This document shows positions 42,580 through 50,807 of a stretch of 64,000 nucleotides of DNA, in pieces. Source of the DNA: Fimbriimonadaceae bacterium (GTDB lineage Bacteria > Armatimonadota > Fimbriimonadia > Fimbriimonadales > Fimbriimonadaceae). Location: NCBI GenBank assembly GCA_026129685.1, contig JAHCHO010000011.1, positions 50,233 through 114,232 of the forward strand. The letters run 5' to 3'. Position 1 is the first letter of the stretch; each line of letters begins with the position of its first letter. The notes beneath the pieces are model-generated. The model did no database searches and was not told the origin of the DNA. It was given only the letters and a program-made list of their open reading frames with translations. Position numbers and translations under genes: made by a program.

Positions 42580-43722
42580 ATGTGTACGCTTGACGCCTTG
42601 GACCCGATCGCCGTCTACGTCCACACCCCGTTCTGCCCCACCAAGTGCGGCTATTGCGACTTCAACAGCTACGCGATGAGCGGCGGGATCATGGCGCGCA
42701 CCACGGCGGCAACGGTTGCGGAGGTGTCGAGGAGTCCGTGGCGCGGCCGGCCGGCGAAGACGATCTTCTTCGGGGGAGGAACCCCGACCTTCCTCCCGAT
42801 CGAACAACTCGTCGGGTTGCTCGAGGCGGTGTTCCGCGTCCATCCGCCACTGCCGGATGCGGAGATCACGAGCGAGGCTAACCCCGGTACCGTAGACGCG
42901 GAGCGTTTCGTCGCGATGCGCGCGGCCGGCTTCAACCGGATCAGCCTGGGCGCGCAGAGCTTTCTGGATGCCGATCTCGTTCGGCTGGGTCGGGTGCATC
43001 GTTCTGGGGAGATCGAGCGTGCGGTGGGCGCGGCCCGATCGGCGGGCTTTGCGAACGTGAACGTAGACCTCATGTTTGCCCTGCCGGGTCAGTCGTTGCG
43101 GGCCTGGGAAGACAACTTACGGCGCGCCTTGGGCCTGGGTACCGAGCATCTCAGCCTCTACGGCCTCACCCTGGAGCCAAACACACCCTTCTACAAGGAG
43201 CACCTTCGCGGCGCGTTGATCCTGCCGGAGGACGAAGTCCAAGTCGCGATGTACGAGGCGGCGTGCGCGGTGGCCGCCGCCGAGGGACTGGCCCAGTACG
43301 AGATCAGCAACTTTGCCCGCCCGGGGTACGAGTGCCGCCACAACCTGGCCTACTGGCGCGGGGAGGAGTACGCCGCCTACGGCCCGGGTGCCGTCGGGTG
43401 CGTCGCGATGGCCGATGAGCCGCGCGTGTTCGAGCGGTACACCAACCTCAAGCATCCCGAACGATATTGCGAGGCAATCGAAAACGGCGATCGGGTGGCT
43501 TACGATCGGGAACGCATCGACGACACCATCCGCCGCATCGAGTCGGTCATGCTTGGCCTGCGGCTCAACGAAGGGTTCGAGCCCAAGGAAGGCTCCGTAT
43601 CGCGGCGCGCCGCCGCCGCGATGGAGGCGCGAGGCTGGATAGAATGGAGTGGTCCCCGGATGCGGCTCACGGGGGCAGGGCGTCACTTTTGTTCCGAGGT
43701 CACGGCGGCGCTCCTCCCGTGA
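42580..43722 (+). CDS. hemW: HemW-like radical SAM haem chaperone
   Basis: A 380-residue radical-SAM protein. The cluster motif C-x3-C-x2-C in HTPFCPTKCGYCDFNSYA (about 15-32), GGGTPTFLP, GAQSFLDADLVRLGRVH, VDLMFALPGQS, LYGLTLEPNTPFY and YEISNFARPGYECRHNLAYW all match HemW, formerly annotated as oxygen-independent coproporphyrinogen III oxidase. HemN-specific N-terminal features are lacking, so haem insertion rather than porphyrin oxidation is the likely role. The ATG at 42580 keeps the motif near the N-terminus as in the family. Confidence 0.93.
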   Translation: MCTLDALDPIAVYVHTPFCPTKCGYCDFNSYAMSGGIMARTTAATVAEVSRSPWRGRPAKTIFFGGGTPTFLPIEQLVGLLEAVFRVHPPLPDAEITSEANPGTVDAERFVAMRAAGFNRISLGAQSFLDADLVRLGRVHRSGEIERAVGAARSAGFANVNVDLMFALPGQSLRAWEDNLRRALGLGTEHLSLYGLTLEPNTPFYKEHLRGALILPEDEVQVAMYEAACAVAAAEGLAQYEISNFARPGYECRHNLAYWRGEEYAAYGPGAVGCVAMADEPRVFERYTNLKHPERYCEAIENGDRVAYDRERIDDTIRRIESVMLGLRLNEGFEPKEGSVSRRAAAAMEARGWIEWSGPRMRLTGAGRHFCSEVTAALLP

Positions 43723-43755
43723 GACCTATGGCGTCAAGGCGCGTCTAAGACGTAA

Positions 43756-44319
43756 GTGACGATGGTTCCTCGTCTTGCCCTTCTCATTCTCCTCGTCGTC
43801 ACCACCATATCGTCGTTCGGCCAGAACACCGCATCCCCGCCAAAGGGCGAAACGTGGTTGCGGATCGCGTTCGAAGGTCGCGGCGAGGTCGTGGTGAAAC
43901 TCCACACGCGCGAAGCGCCGAAGGCGACGTCGCACGTGACCCGTTTGGCCGAGCAAGGCTTCTACGATGGTCAACGGGTGTTCCGAGTGGACAAGACCCC
44001 CCGACCATACTGGGTGCAGATGGGCGACCCTCTCACCAAGTCGAAGGACATGGACGATCCGGCGATTGGGACGGGCGGGACCGGGGCGCGCATCGAGTTC
44101 GAGGACAGCGGCTTCTCGAACGTTGCCGGCTCGGTCGGCCTGGCCACCAAGCCTCAAGACCGGAACTCGGGCGACAGCCAGTTCTATCTGTTGCTGGGCG
44201 ACGCGACCCTCCTCGACGGGAAGTACACGGTGTTCGGGCAGGTCGTTCGGGGGATGGATGCGTTGCGAAAGGTCGAGAAGGGCGACCGCATCGTCTCGGT
44301 TCGGCTGGTCCGAGGCTAA
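43756..44319 (+). CDS. Exported cyclophilin-type peptidyl-prolyl isomerase
   Basis: A 187-residue periplasmic foldase: signal peptide at about 1-22 (LALLILLVVTTISSFGQ), then the cyclophilin core with EAPKATSHVTRLAEQGFYDGQRVFRV, WVQMGDP, NVAGSVGLATKPQDRNSGDSQFYLLLGDA (seen as two family blocks) and GKYTVFGQVVRGMDAL. Start is either GTG at 43756 or ATG at 43762. The core is compact, like bacterial PpiA-type proteins. It follows hemW by 33 bases and precedes purS by 31, so the four genes may form one transcript. Confidence 0.92.
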   Translation: MTMVPRLALLILLVVTTISSFGQNTASPPKGETWLRIAFEGRGEVVVKLHTREAPKATSHVTRLAEQGFYDGQRVFRVDKTPRPYWVQMGDPLTKSKDMDDPAIGTGGTGARIEFEDSGFSNVAGSVGLATKPQDRNSGDSQFYLLLGDATLLDGKYTVFGQVVRGMDALRKVEKGDRIVSVRLVRG

Positions 44320-44350
44320 GCGGTCCTGTCGTGCCACAATCCAAGCCGCG

Positions 44351-44584
44351 ATGCCGAAAGTCCGCGTGTACGTCACTCTCAAGCCTTCGCTGCTCGATTC
44401 CGCCGGACGTACGGTGCGAGACTCGCTCGACAAGCTGGGTTTTCACGAGGTCGCCTCGGTGCGCGTTGGCAAACTGATCGAACTCGAGGTCGAGCAGTTC
44501 TCCGAGGGGCGGGTGAAGGAGATGTGCGACAAACTCCTCGCCAATCCCGTCATCGAGAACTACCGGTTCGAGGAAGCCGAATGA
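44351..44584 (+). CDS. purS: FGAM synthase subunit PurS
   Basis: Small 77-residue subunit that bridges PurQ and PurL in the three-part FGAM synthetase of purine synthesis. KVRVYVTLKPSLLDSAGRTVRDSL, FHEVASVRVGKLIELEVE and LLANPVIENYRFE cover the family. The last codons overlap the purQ start in ATGA, so translation is coupled. purL is not adjacent. Confidence 0.95.
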   Translation: MPKVRVYVTLKPSLLDSAGRTVRDSLDKLGFHEVASVRVGKLIELEVEQFSEGRVKEMCDKLLANPVIENYRFEEAE

Positions 44585-45264
44585 ACGTCGCCGTCCTCCG
44601 TTTTCCCGGATCGAACTGTGACCAGGACGCTCTTTGCAGCCTTCGCGAGGACATCGGCGTTGGCGCCCAATATGTGTGGCACGAAGAAGACGCGTTGGCG
44701 GGATTCGACGCGGTGTTCGTGCCCGGCGGTTTCACCTACGGGGATTACCTGCGTTGCGGGGCGATCGCCTCGCGATCGCCGATCATGGACGCCGTGCGTC
44801 GGTTCGCCGCCGATGGTCGTCCGGTGATCGGCGTCTGCAACGGGTTTCAGGTCCTGTGCGAGGCAGGACTCCTGCCCGGGGCCCTGATGCAGAACGCCAG
44901 TCAGAAGTTCGTCTGCGACCACATCTGGCTGACCGTCGCAAACCGTTCGTCGTACTGGACGCGCCACGTAGACCGCGTCCTGCGCATCCCGATTGCGCAC
45001 GGGGAAGGACGTTACGTGGCGGACGAGGAGACGTTGCGCCGAGTGGAGGACGAGGGACGGGTCGCCTTTCGCTACTCGGGCCCGAACGGGGAGCGGGACC
45101 CACGCTTCAATCCGAACGGTTCGATGGACGATATCGCGGGCCTTGTGAACGAGGCGGGCAACGTCCTCGGCATGATGCCTCACCCGGAACGCGCGACGAA
45201 GGCGATCTTGGGCGGCGAGGACGGACGGCTGATCCTCGCCGGCTTGTCTCTCGTCGGGGCTTAG
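44581..45264 (+). CDS. purQ: FGAM synthase glutaminase subunit PurQ
   Basis: Class I glutamine amidotransferase supplying ammonia to PurL, 227 residues. RFPGSNCDQDA at the start, FVPGGFTYGDYLRCGAIA (oxyanion region), the nucleophile Cys in VIGVCNGFQVLCEAG (about 86) and the His-Glu pair in GMMPHPERA near the C-terminus. The ATG at 44581 overlaps the purS stop. This three-component form is typical outside enteric bacteria. Confidence 0.96.
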   Translation: MNVAVLRFPGSNCDQDALCSLREDIGVGAQYVWHEEDALAGFDAVFVPGGFTYGDYLRCGAIASRSPIMDAVRRFAADGRPVIGVCNGFQVLCEAGLLPGALMQNASQKFVCDHIWLTVANRSSYWTRHVDRVLRIPIAHGEGRYVADEETLRRVEDEGRVAFRYSGPNGERDPRFNPNGSMDDIAGLVNEAGNVLGMMPHPERATKAILGGEDGRLILAGLSLVGA

Positions 45265-45377
45265 GATCGTGCGGTGGAAGAGGCGGTTCGCCTTTGTCGG
45301 GCGAGTTTGCGGACGTCGGTTGCCTTCCATCCTTTGCTTTCCGAATCGTCGGCGGGCATTCGGACGGGCGGACGGAC

Positions 45378-45383
45378 TAACCT
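45378..45383 (+). promoter_or_regulatory. putative -10 hexamer TAACCT before the Cys/Met PLP gene
   Basis: TAACCT lies 8 bases before the ATG at 45392, with no Shine-Dalgarno sequence in between. Confidence 0.5.
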
Positions 45384-45391
45384 AACGGGCG

Positions 45392-46537
45392 ATGCGTTTC
45401 GCCACCAAGTCCATCCGGGTCGGTCAGGATCCCGCGCTTAGCCAGAACATGGCGGTTATCCCGCCGATCGTCCAGTCCGCGACGTTCGCTTGGCCCAGCC
45501 TCGACGACATACCTCGCTTCGACTACACCCGGGTTGCGAACCCAAACCGCGCCGCCCTCGAAGAGGTGTTCGCCTCGCTTGAAAATGGCAGGCACGCGGT
45601 CGCCTACGGAAGCGGGATGGCGGCGGTGATGGCGGCGCTCAGTCTGCTGAAGTCGGGCGATCACTTGCTCCTGGCGAGCGACATCTACGGCGGAACGTAC
45701 CGGGTCTACGAAAACGTGTTGCCGCGGCGAGGGATCGAAGGGTCGGAGTTTGACGCTTCGCGGCCCGAGACGATCCGGGAGCACGCCCGGCCCAACACGA
45801 AGATGGTGATGTTCGAAACGCCGACCAACCCCAACCTGCGGGTCATGGACATCGCGGCGATCGCTCGGGAAGCGAAGGCGCTTGGCCTGATCACGGTTAT
45901 CGACAACACGTTCGCAACGCCCGCCCTCACCAACCCGCTCGACTTGGGCATCGACATCGTGGTCCATTCCACCACGAAGTATCTATCGGGGCACAGCGAC
46001 GTGATCGGCGGGGCGCTGATCACCAACGACGATACGACGGGGGCGTGGGCCTTCGAGCACCTCAAGACGGAAGGCGCCGGTCCAAGCCCCTTTGATTGCT
46101 GGCTGACCTTGCGCGGCGTCAAGACGCTGAGCGTGCGGATGGAGCGTCATTGTCGGAACGCTCAGGCGGTGGCGGAATTCCTGATGGGACACCACCGGGC
46201 GGGTCGCGTCCATTACCCGGGTCTGCCGTCCCACCCTGATCACGCGCTCGCGGCGAGGCAGATGCGCGGATTCGGCGGGATGGTCACTTTCGAGGTGGCG
46301 GGGACGGAGGCGGACGCCCGGAAGGTCGCCGAGTCGTTGCGCGTGTTCCTGCTGGCCGAGTCGCTTGGCGGGGTCGAGTCGTTGGTGGGTTACCCCAAAC
46401 TGATGTCGCACGGTTCGATGACCGAGGAGCAACGCTTGGCGAAGGGCATTCCCCCAACCATGCTGCGCCTCAGCGTTGGAATCGAGGACGCGGACGACCT
46501 GATCGAAGACCTGGACCAAGCCTTGCGGGCGGTCTAG
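45392..46537 (+). CDS. Cys/Met metabolism PLP enzyme (cystathionine gamma-synthase / gamma-lyase family)
   Basis: A PLP-dependent enzyme of 381 residues. It has AYGSGMAAVMAALSLLKSGDH, VMFETPTNPNLRVMDI, IDNTFATPAL and the PLP-Lys block VVHSTTKYLSGHSDVIGG (about 188-205), followed by GVESLVGYPKLMSHGSM. This clade includes cystathionine gamma-synthase, cystathionine gamma-lyase, methionine gamma-lyase and sulfhydrylases. The motif set does not separate them; I favour cystathionine gamma-synthase or lyase. Monocistronic, convergent with the large glycosidase gene (4-base overlap). Confidence 0.9.
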   Translation: MRFATKSIRVGQDPALSQNMAVIPPIVQSATFAWPSLDDIPRFDYTRVANPNRAALEEVFASLENGRHAVAYGSGMAAVMAALSLLKSGDHLLLASDIYGGTYRVYENVLPRRGIEGSEFDASRPETIREHARPNTKMVMFETPTNPNLRVMDIAAIAREAKALGLITVIDNTFATPALTNPLDLGIDIVVHSTTKYLSGHSDVIGGALITNDDTTGAWAFEHLKTEGAGPSPFDCWLTLRGVKTLSVRMERHCRNAQAVAEFLMGHHRAGRVHYPGLPSHPDHALAARQMRGFGGMVTFEVAGTEADARKVAESLRVFLLAESLGGVESLVGYPKLMSHGSMTEEQRLAKGIPPTMLRLSVGIEDADDLIEDLDQALRAV

Positions 46538-48807
46538 CCGCGCCCCTGCACGAGTATGTCGGTCAGGGCGACGGTGCCCTTTCCGCCCTCGGGTCCGGGC
46601 TCGATCAGCAGCACCGCTCGGAGGCCGATGGGATAGTGAACGATGCCATCGTTCGCTCCGCCCCACCGTCCGGCCGCCGTTTGGTCGAGTCGGATTTCGA
46701 TGTAACGCCACCCGACCCAGTCAATGCGCCCGAGGTCGGGCTGGAAGAATTGGCCGGTCGCGTCGTAGAAGCGTGCCCGATAGGCGTGGCCCGAGCCGTC
46801 GCCGTGCATCCAGAAGCTGAGCAGGTCGGGACGGCCCTTCAGCGACCGATCCGCGTCGGGCGGTCGAACCTCGAGGTACGCGTGGCCCGGCTTGATGTCG
46901 TACTCGATCCGGAGAGACCGGGCGCCGGAGCGTAGGCCCGGCGGGGCATCGCCGACGGTCAGGGTCGCTGTGCCGCCCGGCCCTTGGATGGCGTCCACCG
47001 TCCCCTTGTAGTCGAATGGATCGCCCGGCGTTTGGTCGTACCGGACGACGTTGGCGGACGCACGGTCCAGGATCGACCCGTTTTGGCGAGTCACCGTCAC
47101 GTCCATAGGTCGAACCGAATTGGGGTCGGGGGCTGACCAAGCCTCGAAACCGTCGGCCGAGACGGCGAAGTCACGCGGGCGTCCGTCCACGTCTGCCCGG
47201 AGCGTGCCGATCCTCTCCACTTTCGCCAGATCGGTGAGGCCGAGGAACGCCCGACCATCCCGGCTGATACGCCAGCGGGCGCGGAAAGGCGCGACCGGAC
47301 GAACCCAGGTTTCTTGCGCGAAATCGGACCCACCCTCGCGACCGACGATGCGCAGACGGAACGGGACGCCTTGATCGAGCAGTTTGCGCAGTTCGCCGGC
47401 CTTATCGCTGAGTCGGGCGCGCGCCGAGCCGGCTGCGACGTTCTCCAACAGGAGGCGAGGTTTCGATCCGTCCATCCGCTCCAGCCGGGAGATCGGTTTG
47501 CGCGCGATGTCCCAGTCGCGGAGCAACTGGACGATGTCGTCCACGCTGAGAGCCTCGACTTCCGAGGGAAGGCTCGGCGCGGCCAGCGCGGCCGTCAGGA
47601 GGGGGTCGTTGTCGCCCGGCGCGAGCACGATCGGGGTTTGGTCAAGGGTGACGGAGAGCGTTCCGTTCCGAGGACGCTTGGTTTGGCTCGCCGCGTTCAA
47701 GGGTTGCACCTTGGCCTCGGTTCCGCCCATTGGGAGTGCGACCTGGGTCGGCCGGTCCCGGGTCGTCCATGCGACCAGCTTCGGCTCGCCCTCGCCTTGG
47801 AAGAGGAGGCAATACTCGGTCGTGTCGCCGACGGCAAGGCGCTTGGCGTACCGAAACCCCTTGAGCTCGTGGGCCAGCGTGCGAAGGTAGTCCGCGGCCT
47901 TCCGAGGTTGCCAACGACGGTCAAAGAGCCCGAATCGGTGCTCGCGCTCCTTCTCGTCGTCGCCGTCGTCCCGCAGGTCGTACCAAACGCTGAGCGAGAA
48001 CCCGGCGGCCAGGCCGGTGAGAGCCATCCGCGCCGCGTATTCGGCCTGCCGGGCTTCGGGGATGTTACGGTTCGCGGTGGAGTAGCCCCATTCGCTGTTG
48101 ACGAGGGCCAGGCTTCTTCCCGGGGCGACGGCGTTGATCAACGAACGCAGACCGCCGACCTCGGGCAGAACGCTCTCCGGCGCCCCCTCGCGGTAAGGAT
48201 GGAACGAGACCCCCGTGAGGTTGGCCGTCAGTTCGGTCGAGGAGAGCAGGCTCCGCAGGTACGTGAGGTCCATCCCCGCGAGACCGGGCGCGACGATCGT
48301 GGCGTCCGGGGCCACCTCGCGGATAGCCGAGTAAGCGGCAAGGGCGACCTTGAGGTACTCGGCGGCGTCCGGCTTCGGCTTCCAGAACTGGGGGATATTG
48401 GGCTCGTTCCAGATTTCCCAGGCGACGGGCCGGCCTTTGTACCGGGCAGCGGCCTCACGGGCGAATCGGGCGAAGCCGTTGACGGCGACGTCGGTCCGCA
48501 TCGAGGGGCCGTCGTAGGCGTGGTGCCAGTAGTCCAGGATGAAGAGGGCACGGAGCCCCAGACGCTCGCATTCGGCGACCCACTTATCCGACTCTTCGAA
48601 GTCGAACGAGCCCTTCTTCTTTTCGACCCGCTCCCAAAAAAGGTCGGTGCGAATCCAGCCGAGTCCGAGTTCGGCCACCTTGGTGAGGCCGCCGGCCTGA
48701 AGTTGGTCGGCATGGACCGAGACCCCGAGAGACTCCTGGAAAGAAGGGTCTGGAGCGAGTCGGACGGACTGACCGATGGCGAGGAAGGCAATGAGAATGG
48801 TCATCAA
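46534..48807 (-). CDS. Secreted glycoside hydrolase, GH39/clan-A-like, multidomain
   Basis: A 757-residue protein with a short signal-like N-terminus (MMTILIAFLAIGQSV). Residues about 25-370 form a (beta/alpha)8 barrel with acid/base Glu135 in AWEIWNEPNIPQFW and nucleophile Glu239 in LALVNSEWGYST, the clan-A pattern seen in GH39 and relatives. A C-terminal half of about 380 residues contains beta-sandwich segments including LRIEYDIKPGHAYLEVRPP and WVGWRYIEIRLDQT, like a carbohydrate-binding domain. Substrate might be xylan-, mannan- or mucin-like; not decided. Confidence 0.85.
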   Translation of the reverse strand: MMTILIAFLAIGQSVRLAPDPSFQESLGVSVHADQLQAGGLTKVAELGLGWIRTDLFWERVEKKKGSFDFEESDKWVAECERLGLRALFILDYWHHAYDGPSMRTDVAVNGFARFAREAAARYKGRPVAWEIWNEPNIPQFWKPKPDAAEYLKVALAAYSAIREVAPDATIVAPGLAGMDLTYLRSLLSSTELTANLTGVSFHPYREGAPESVLPEVGGLRSLINAVAPGRSLALVNSEWGYSTANRNIPEARQAEYAARMALTGLAAGFSLSVWYDLRDDGDDEKEREHRFGLFDRRWQPRKAADYLRTLAHELKGFRYAKRLAVGDTTEYCLLFQGEGEPKLVAWTTRDRPTQVALPMGGTEAKVQPLNAASQTKRPRNGTLSVTLDQTPIVLAPGDNDPLLTAALAAPSLPSEVEALSVDDIVQLLRDWDIARKPISRLERMDGSKPRLLLENVAAGSARARLSDKAGELRKLLDQGVPFRLRIVGREGGSDFAQETWVRPVAPFRARWRISRDGRAFLGLTDLAKVERIGTLRADVDGRPRDFAVSADGFEAWSAPDPNSVRPMDVTVTRQNGSILDRASANVVRYDQTPGDPFDYKGTVDAIQGPGGTATLTVGDAPPGLRSGARSLRIEYDIKPGHAYLEVRPPDADRSLKGRPDLLSFWMHGDGSGHAYRARFYDATGQFFQPDLGRIDWVGWRYIEIRLDQTAAGRWGGANDGIVHYPIGLRAVLLIEPGPEGGKGTVALTDILVQGRG

Positions 48808-48837
48808 CCACGACCTCCCGCCGACCGTGGCACATCA

Positions 48838-48876
48838 CCGACGCGAACGAACCCGTGATCCGTTCGTTCGCGTCGG
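48838..48876. terminator. Perfect 15-base inverted repeat between the PKD protein gene and the glycosidase gene
   Basis: CCGACGCGAACGAAC pairs exactly with GTTCGTTCGCGTCGG over a 9-base loop. It lies 22 bases past the stop of the minus-strand PKD gene, where a terminator is expected, but no T tract follows on that strand. It could instead be an attenuator or protein site ahead of the glycosidase gene. Confidence 0.55.
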
Positions 48877-48898
48877 CGCATCGTGGTTCGCCGTCCTG

Positions 48899-49999
48899 TC
48901 AGTTGTTGACGATAACTTTGACCGTCGTGGAGTAGGGCTGCTTGAGGCCGTACACGTCGGAGATCGTCAGGGTCACGGTGAAAGTCCCGGGCTTGCGGAA
49001 CTTCCGTCGCACAACCTGACCGATTGCGTCCTCGCTCACGCCGTCGCTGCTGTCGAAGTCCCACGAGTACTGGAGGGCGCTCGACCCGCCGAAACCCACA
49101 CCGTAGAGTTCGATCTCGTCGCCCAGGGCGAGGTTCCACTCGCGACGGTTCGGCTCGCCGCTGATCGGCGTCTCATCGCTCAGGACGCGTAGTTCGCCCA
49201 GGTAGACGGTGGAGGCCGCGTCGCCCGAGAAGGTGATGTCCTTGACGACCTTGTTCGTCCGCTCGAAGCCCTTGATGGCCTGCAGCGGCACTCCGACCAC
49301 GTTCCATCCGTTCCGGCCGGTGCTCGTCGAGGCGGGCACGTAAGCTTCGCTCTTCTTGCCGTCGGTTGTGCCGACGACGACGCGGATCATCTCAAGGCGG
49401 GCCGGAGCGTTGGATCCGCCGCGAGCGCCGCCAAGGCCGCCGATGCCGCCCGCCCCGGACGCACCCGCGGGACCACCGGCGACGCCACCGCCACCACGGT
49501 TCTGGCCGCCTGCCAAGCCGCCGACTCCACCTCCGCCGCGCGCGCCCGCGATGCCACCGGGAGGTCCACCGCTGAATCCTCCGGAGTCACCGCGCCCGCC
49601 GCCGCGACTGCCGGGAAGGCCGCCCGGGGGACCACCGGGAAAGCCACCGGGCGCGCCTCCCGGCACGCGTCCCGAGCCGAAGGTCATCGTCCCGTCGGCG
49701 GTCCGATAGACGATCTGGAGCATCTGCGCTTTGTCGGCGTACGGGGTGGCCAGGTCCACTGGTTGGCCCAGGAGCAACGACCCGCCCTGGAAGAAGTTCC
49801 GGGTGAAGAAGCGAATCGAGTTCGTCCCCTCGTATGCGGCTTCGTCGGTCTGGGCGATCGTGCCGCTACCCCACGGTCGAACCGAAATGTGCTGATCGGC
49901 GATCGACCGTACGGGGTTGTACACAACGATCGATTGGCTCATGGCGGCGCCGGCGAGAGCCAACGTCGCGAAAGATGCCCACTGTCGAGTCTTGGTCAT
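48899..49999 (-). CDS. Secreted PKD-domain protein with a Gly/Pro-rich insert
   Basis: A 366-residue exported protein: signal peptide at 1-21 (ends AAMSQS), a beta-rich domain (about 22-108 and again 198-280) interrupted by a low-complexity insert at about 109-197 that is more than half Gly with Pro, Ala and Arg, and a PKD domain at about 288-366 with YSWDFDSSDGVSE and FTVTLTISDVYG. PKD domains mediate surface or carbohydrate contacts. The insert splits what looks like one folded domain. The ATG at 49999 was chosen over the upstream frame. It lies on the same strand as the glycosidase but a strong hairpin separates them. Confidence 0.85.
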   Translation of the reverse strand: MTKTRQWASFATLALAGAAMSQSIVVYNPVRSIADQHISVRPWGSGTIAQTDEAAYEGTNSIRFFTRNFFQGGSLLLGQPVDLATPYADKAQMLQIVYRTADGTMTFGSGRVPGGAPGGFPGGPPGGLPGSRGGGRGDSGGFSGGPPGGIAGARGGGGVGGLAGGQNRGGGGVAGGPAGASGAGGIGGLGGARGGSNAPARLEMIRVVVGTTDGKKSEAYVPASTSTGRNGWNVVGVPLQAIKGFERTNKVVKDITFSGDAASTVYLGELRVLSDETPISGEPNRREWNLALGDEIELYGVGFGGSSALQYSWDFDSSDGVSEDAIGQVVRRKFRKPGTFTVTLTISDVYGLKQPYSTTVKVIVNN

Positions 50000-50021
50000 G
50001 AATTCGCTCCCAGCCGCCTCT

Positions 50022-50807
50022 TCAGGCGTGGTCTTCGAGTTTGACGCGCGAGATGTTCGTGGCGCGTCCACTATCTTCTTGGACGCTCACAAGCACCCCC
50101 GAGATTACACCCGGTTCGTGCGCCACTTCGAACTTTGCGGTCAACGTTGTGCGAAAACGCTCGAGGATGATCTTGCGATCGACGCCGAGAACGCTGTCGC
50201 GGGGCCCGGTCATCCCCACGTCGGTGATGTAAGCCGTGCCGCCGGGCAATATCCGCTCGTCGGCGGTCGTGACATGGGTATGGGTTCCCACCACCGCCGT
50301 CGCCCGCCCGTCCAGGTGCCAGCCCATCGCGATCTTCTCGCTGGTCGCCTCCGCGTGAAAGTCAAGGAAGAAGTGAGGGGTTCCGATGGTCTCCACCAGC
50401 CGGTCCGCGCAGGCGAAGGGGTCGTCGTAGCTGTCCATGTAGACCCGCCCGCACACGTTGGCGACCGCTAGCGCGACGCGTCCCTTTTCCACGACCGTCC
50501 ACCCGCTCCCGGGCACCGAAGGCGGCATGTTGGCCGGACGCACGATCGGCTTCCCCGAATCGAGGTAGCCGTGAATCTCGCGCTTGTTGAAGGCGTGGTT
50601 GCCAAGGGTGATCGCGTCTGCGCCGTAGCGGTAGAACTCCTCCGCGATCTCGGACGTGATGCCCACTCCTCCCGCCGCGTTCTCGCCGTTCACGATGACG
50701 AATAGCGGTCGGTGCTCGTTCATCAATCGAGGAAGGCCCCGATGGAGGGCGTTGCGACCGGGACGGCCCACGACGTCACCGATGAAGAGAATGCGGTACT
50801 CGCTCAT
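50022..50807 (-). CDS. ymdB: YmdB-family metallophosphoesterase
   Basis: A 261-residue dinuclear metallophosphodiesterase. Metal-binding motifs: ILFIGDVVGRPGRNAL, VNGENAAGG, LGNHAFNKRE, FFLDFHAEATSEKIAMGWHLDGR and GTHTHVTTADERIL. Members hydrolyse 2',3'-cyclic or 3',5'-cyclic nucleotides and influence biofilm and motility decisions in Bacillus. Its ATG overlaps the stop of the RNase Y gene (ATGA), the usual rny-ymdB pairing. Confidence 0.94.
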   Translation of the reverse strand: MSEYRILFIGDVVGRPGRNALHRGLPRLMNEHRPLFVIVNGENAAGGVGITSEIAEEFYRYGADAITLGNHAFNKREIHGYLDSGKPIVRPANMPPSVPGSGWTVVEKGRVALAVANVCGRVYMDSYDDPFACADRLVETIGTPHFFLDFHAEATSEKIAMGWHLDGRATAVVGTHTHVTTADERILPGGTAYITDVGMTGPRDSVLGVDRKIILERFRTTLTAKFEVAHEPGVISGVLVSVQEDSGRATNISRVKLEDHA

